Below are positions 60,740 through 64,000 of a stretch of DNA of 64,000 nucleotides, piece after piece. Position 1 is the stretch's first letter. Each line of letters starts with the position of its first letter. The DNA lies in the NCBI GenBank assembly GCA_963662155.1, contig OY759269.1:14771142-14835141 (forward strand), read 5' to 3'. The notes below the pieces were generated by a model. The model was not told where the DNA came from, searched no databases, and saw only the letters and a program-made list of their open reading frames with translations. The DNA comes from Lamellibrachia columna. Its lineage: Eukaryota > Annelida > Polychaeta > Sabellida > Siboglinidae. A program made the translations under genes and the position numbers.

Positions 60740-63700
60740 CTGCAGCAACGGGTGTAGCAGTGGAACCGTTAGTTATTGTACAGTTAAAATACAACGGTAA
60801 TTGTGATATCTAAATGGTGCAACTAGTATAGAAACGGCACATGATGATGATAATGATGATGATGACGACGACGATGATGATGATGATAATGGTAATTAAG
60901 TCGAGATTTATTAAGGAGTTGAAATGAAATTGATTCATATGAGATAACCGATATCCGAGGTTTCCGAAACTGACCAGCTAACAATATGGCCAAATACCAT
61001 AAAGTAACCAAAAGCGACAATATACTCTTGCGGAATTAAACTCTTTTACGCGTCGTAACGTTGTGGATTTTTACCTATGTTAATTTTCAGTTTACTAATT
61101 TGTGTTTAACTATTGTTTTTCATCTAACACATGACATCACTTTTGTGTCAGGGATTCGTGTCGCCAAAAGTATACAGTTTAAAACCACGCAGCCGCACGT
61201 GTTGTGGACGTAGCCGCGGGCCGCGCGGGCACGTCTCGTGGACGTAGCCGCGGGCCGCACGGGCACGTCTTGTGGACGTAGCCACGGGCCGCACGGGCAC
61301 GTCTTGTGGACGTAGCCGCGGGCCGCACGGGCACGTCTTGTGGACGTAGCCGCGGGCCGCACGGGCACGTCTTGTGGACGTAGCCGCGGGCCGCACGGGC
61401 ACGTCTCGTGGACGTTGCCGCGGGCCGCACGGGCACGTCTTGTGGACGTTGCCGCGGGCCGCACGGGCACGTCTCGTGGACGTAGCCGCGGGCCGCACGG
61501 GCACGTCTCGTGGACGTTGCCGCGGGCCGCACGGGCACGTCTTGTGGACGTTGCCGCTTTAAGAGCAACAGCTTGCCGGGGACAAGACGTCTCCAAACCC
61601 TCTTCTCTTCCCTCACCTCAACACCGTGGGGTAGATCTCCGGGCCGTAGATGTAGATGATAGTGAAGGAGGCGTTGATGGAGAACTTGCCGAGCATGGCC
61701 AGTGTGACGGCGACCCAGGTGAGATCGAAGCCGGACGCCGTCTTGTCCGGTACGAAGGGACACGCGATGCACACGAGGCCGCAGAACACGTGGAAGAAGC
61801 ACAGTGGCAACCGTCGGCCGATACTGCCGGAGAGAATGGGCGCATTATTGAACTAGATTTTACAAGATTTTTACAAGATTTTACAATAACTAACACGATT
61901 TTACAACGATATAATATCAGTGTTTTCCCCTACACTACACGACTTTACAATATTGTTCAATAGTGTATAACGTTTTGCAATATTTTACGAGAAATTACGA
62001 AATTTTACCAGATTTTACACGATCTTACGAGATTTTACTTAATTTTACAATATCGTATGCTATTTTACATTATTTGGCACTATTTTGCAATAATTTACTA
62101 CATTTTACAACAGTTTACGATATCTTACGAGCTTTAACAAGAGTTTACAACATTTTACAAGTGCTTACAAGATCTTACAAGATATTTAAAGATGTTACAA
62201 GATGTAAACGTACAAAGTCTGATCGTTGTTATCCTAAAGTCACATTACATTGTATAAACTATAAACTATGCATAGTCTAACATTTTGCCAAAATGTGCTT
62301 TAACGAACCATAACATTTAAATGTCTAATTTAACCGTTATCTGTCTATGAATACCGACATAACCGGTCAGCACGCATTGCAAACATGATATTCGATATTA
62401 AATTATATGAAACAAATGTGGTTCATTAAAACACATATGATTTTACGATCTAAAAAAGATTGCTATCCAACACCATAAGTTCCAACTGGAAAGTAGACAA
62501 GGAAACCATTGGCTTATCGAGAAAGTCCAACAATTTGACATATTCGTGTCAGTCCTTTGTCAGTCATGTCAGTCATGTGTCTGTTTTTTGCATATTCACT
62601 TTGCATATTAACACGATCATTACATCATTTGTTCCATTCATTTTTAGTTTTAATCCTCTGTGGGATCGAATATTTTCTCAAGTCCAACCTACTGAAGAAA
62701 AGCAGAAACTCCATAAGACAGGAATTATTGAAATTGTGACAACACAAAAAATTATATGACCATTCACACGTTAACACATAAATTGAGTAGATTACAAAGT
62801 CAACATTCAACATGGCCACACAAAAACAGTACGTTTATAATAGCCACTCATGGCAACTATCTCAGCTAAGGTTAGGTAGACGATACAGTAAGGGAAACTG
62901 TTCTCTAAAGTAAACTGCGATCAGCACCACCTAGTGGAAGGGACATGATTGTTGTGAGCGCCACCTACCGGTAAATGAGGTACATGGTAGCTGCCACTGA
63001 CGGAATCTCGACCATCTGACCGATGAAGAAGTTGACGTACATGTCGCCATCAAGATTCGGGGTATTGTACGTCAATCCGTAGTACACGAGCGTGTTCAGG
63101 GCCCTGCAACAGCGGCAACGCAATGTAGGCCCTAATTGGAGGTTAACTAAAATATCCATCCTCAATTCGTTTTTTTTCGTTCATCTTGGTTCTCGGTGAA
63201 ATCATCGGATAAGCTATTAAATTAGTTTTTAAAAGGTTTGGTCTTCGACTCTATAGTGAACTTTTTCACAGTCAATTTTGTCGATGATTTTAACAAATGC
63301 ATGGCCTCTTTTAGTAATCCGACGGTGCACATTAAATGAACTATTCACGCACCACAAATTTGAACATCGACGAAGTGATTCGCGATAGGCTCAATCAATT
63401 GAGGAGGGAGGTTTAAGCACTACTAGTCACCACAGTCAGTTCGAAAAGTTTCAACATGTTACACATAGTGAGAGTTCATTGTGAAATAGTACTGTATTCT
63501 AGAAGGCCACTGACCATAGCGTGCAGATGCACAGCGTGATCTTGCACAGGGTAGTTGTGCGGAACAGGTCGATGATGGTGTAGGTGTGGGCCGGAGTCTG
63601 TTCCGTGATCACGTCAGCCTTCTTCTCGTGGTCGCTCAGACAGTTGGGAGGCAGCGTGGCCTTATTGAAGCGGGCGATGGCGGCCAGGTTGTCTTCAGCC

Positions 63701-63751
63701 TCCGTCACGCGGCCCTGGGACACCAGCCACACCGTCGACTCCGGGATGAGC
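60388..63751 (-). CDS. SLC22 organic cation/carnitine transporter-like gene, C-terminal four exons
   Basis: Exons 63751-63515, 63103-62969, 61823-61617 and 60739-60388 join through GT/AG sites, all in phase 2. The product is the second half of a plasma-membrane major-facilitator transporter: the TM6-TM7 cytoplasmic loop (LIPESTVWLVSQGRVTEAED), TM7 with LNTLVYYGLTYNT, TM8, the loop RIGRRLPL, TM9-TM10 with LGKFSINASFTIIYIYGPEI, YPTVLRNTGAG (the conserved E-x-x-PT-x-R-N-x-G motif), TM11-TM12 and a Ser/Glu-rich tail. SLC22 members carry organic cations, carnitine or anions. Substrate cannot be read from this half. The 5' exons lie beyond the window. Confidence 0.92.
60841..60900. repeat. (GAT)n-rich microsatellite
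   Basis: Short gat/gac triplet tract in an SLC22 intron. Confidence 0.92.
61196..61556. repeat. 34-bp GC-rich minisatellite, 11 copies, in an SLC22 intron
   Basis: The unit is gtggacgtagccgcgggccg then cacgggcacgtctt, with tagccg/ttgccg and cttg/ctcg variants. It begins about 60 bp past the donor of the TM9-TM10 exon. Long Arg/Ala/Pro-rich frames on both strands are artefacts. The very high GC contrasts with the AT-rich flanks. Confidence 0.96.
61617..61823 (-). CDS. SLC22 exon: TM9-TM10
   Basis: Acceptor cccattctctccggcag, donor TTGAG/gtgagg; 207 bp. It encodes IGRRLPLCFFHVFCGLVCIA, CPFVPDKTASGFDLTWVAVT and AMLGKFSINASFTIIYIYGP, then EIYPTVL. Confidence 0.93.
61855..62215. repeat. Degenerate ATTTTACAAG-type tandem repeat
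   Basis: About 360 bp of diverged 10- to 12-bp units (gattttacaagattttaca), in an SLC22 intron. The forward frames through it are artefacts. Confidence 0.92.
62470..62720 (-). mobile_element. Non-LTR retrotransposon 3' tail, strongly decayed
   Basis: The minus strand reads RLDLRKYSIPQR then KNEWNK, matching LDIGKYSFSQRTINEWNK. The shared tail ccattggcttatcgagaaag is at about 62508. Confidence 0.6.
62969..63103 (-). CDS. SLC22 exon: TM7-TM8
   Basis: Acceptor ttgccgctgttgcag, donor TACCG/gtaggt; 135 bp. It encodes ALNTLVYYGLTYNTPNLDGD, then MYVNFFIGQMVEIPSVAATM and YLIY. Confidence 0.93.
63104..63514. other. SLC22 intron
   Basis: No feature seen besides splice sites. Confidence 0.6.
63515..63751 (-). 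CDS. SLC22 exon: TM6-TM7 loop and start of TM7
   Basis: Acceptor ccttcctcctcatcacag, donor CTATG/gtcagt. It encodes LIPESTVWLVSQGRVTEAED, LAAIARFNKATLPPNC and LFRTTTLCKITLCICTL. The usual ESPRWL appears as ESTVWL, so the common PR is changed. Confidence 0.92.
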
Positions 63752-63774
63752 CTGTGATGAGGAGGAAGGTGATC

Positions 63775-63863
63775 ATTGATGTTGGAAAGAGGAGGAGGAT
63801 GTGGGAAGTGAAGAGAGAGAAGGGGAGGAAGAGGGAGAGGGGAGAGGGGAGAGAGAGAGAGAG

Positions 63864-63938
<75 letters not shown>

Positions 63939-63967
63939 TAAATAGAGGGAGAGAGAGAGAGAAAGAA

Positions 63968-64000
<33 letters not shown>
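63775..64000. repeat. (GA)n-rich microsatellite
   Basis: Runs to the window edge, in the SLC22 intron upstream of the 63751 acceptor. Its C/T complement adds to a pyrimidine-rich upstream region. Confidence 0.96.

Noticed and set aside
61120..61963. Long Arg/Ala/Pro ORFs on both strands (up to 207 codons)
   Set aside because: They are frames through the 34-bp GC-rich minisatellite; only the 61617-61823 part on the minus strand is a real exon, in another frame.

Overview
This is animal genomic DNA, most likely from an invertebrate. It is intron-rich, poor in coding sequence and full of microsatellites, minisatellites and decayed transposons, with no operons or prokaryotic gene layout. The species cannot be named from the sequence. 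Three real protein-coding genes are visible. All lie on the minus strand and all are incomplete. I rebuilt them exon by exon by joining GT/AG splice sites whose codon phases match.

Left end (153-9024, minus): six exons of an SLC6 monoamine transporter that reads most like a dopamine transporter (DAT). They cover the cytoplasmic N-terminus to TM5 and the start of the next loop. The rest lies beyond base 1. One intron holds a 26-copy, 75-bp minisatellite in which every unit repeats a 3' splice-site-like sequence.

Middle (43508-47343, minus): the last three exons of a single-pass membrane protein with a sushi/CCP domain, a transmembrane helix and a basic cytoplasmic tail. Upstream exons were not found.

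Right end (60388-63751, minus): the last four exons of an SLC22 major-facilitator transporter (organic cation/carnitine type), covering about TM7 to the C-terminus. Its 5' part lies beyond base 64000.

The 9-43 kb and 47-60 kb stretches are introns or intergenic DNA. They contain non-LTR retrotransposon debris (one reverse-transcriptase remnant and many 3' tails), a degenerate pogo/Tigger-like transposase, several MITE-like elements, a tRNA-derived SINE family, at least ten minisatellites and many microsatellites. CpG-rich patches, seven palindromic cAMP-response-element octamers (all between 8.8 and 26.4 kb) and many CTCF-like motifs suggest regulatory DNA, but this is inference. Functionally, a monoamine re-uptake carrier and a polyspecific organic cation carrier lie about 50 kb apart on the same strand.
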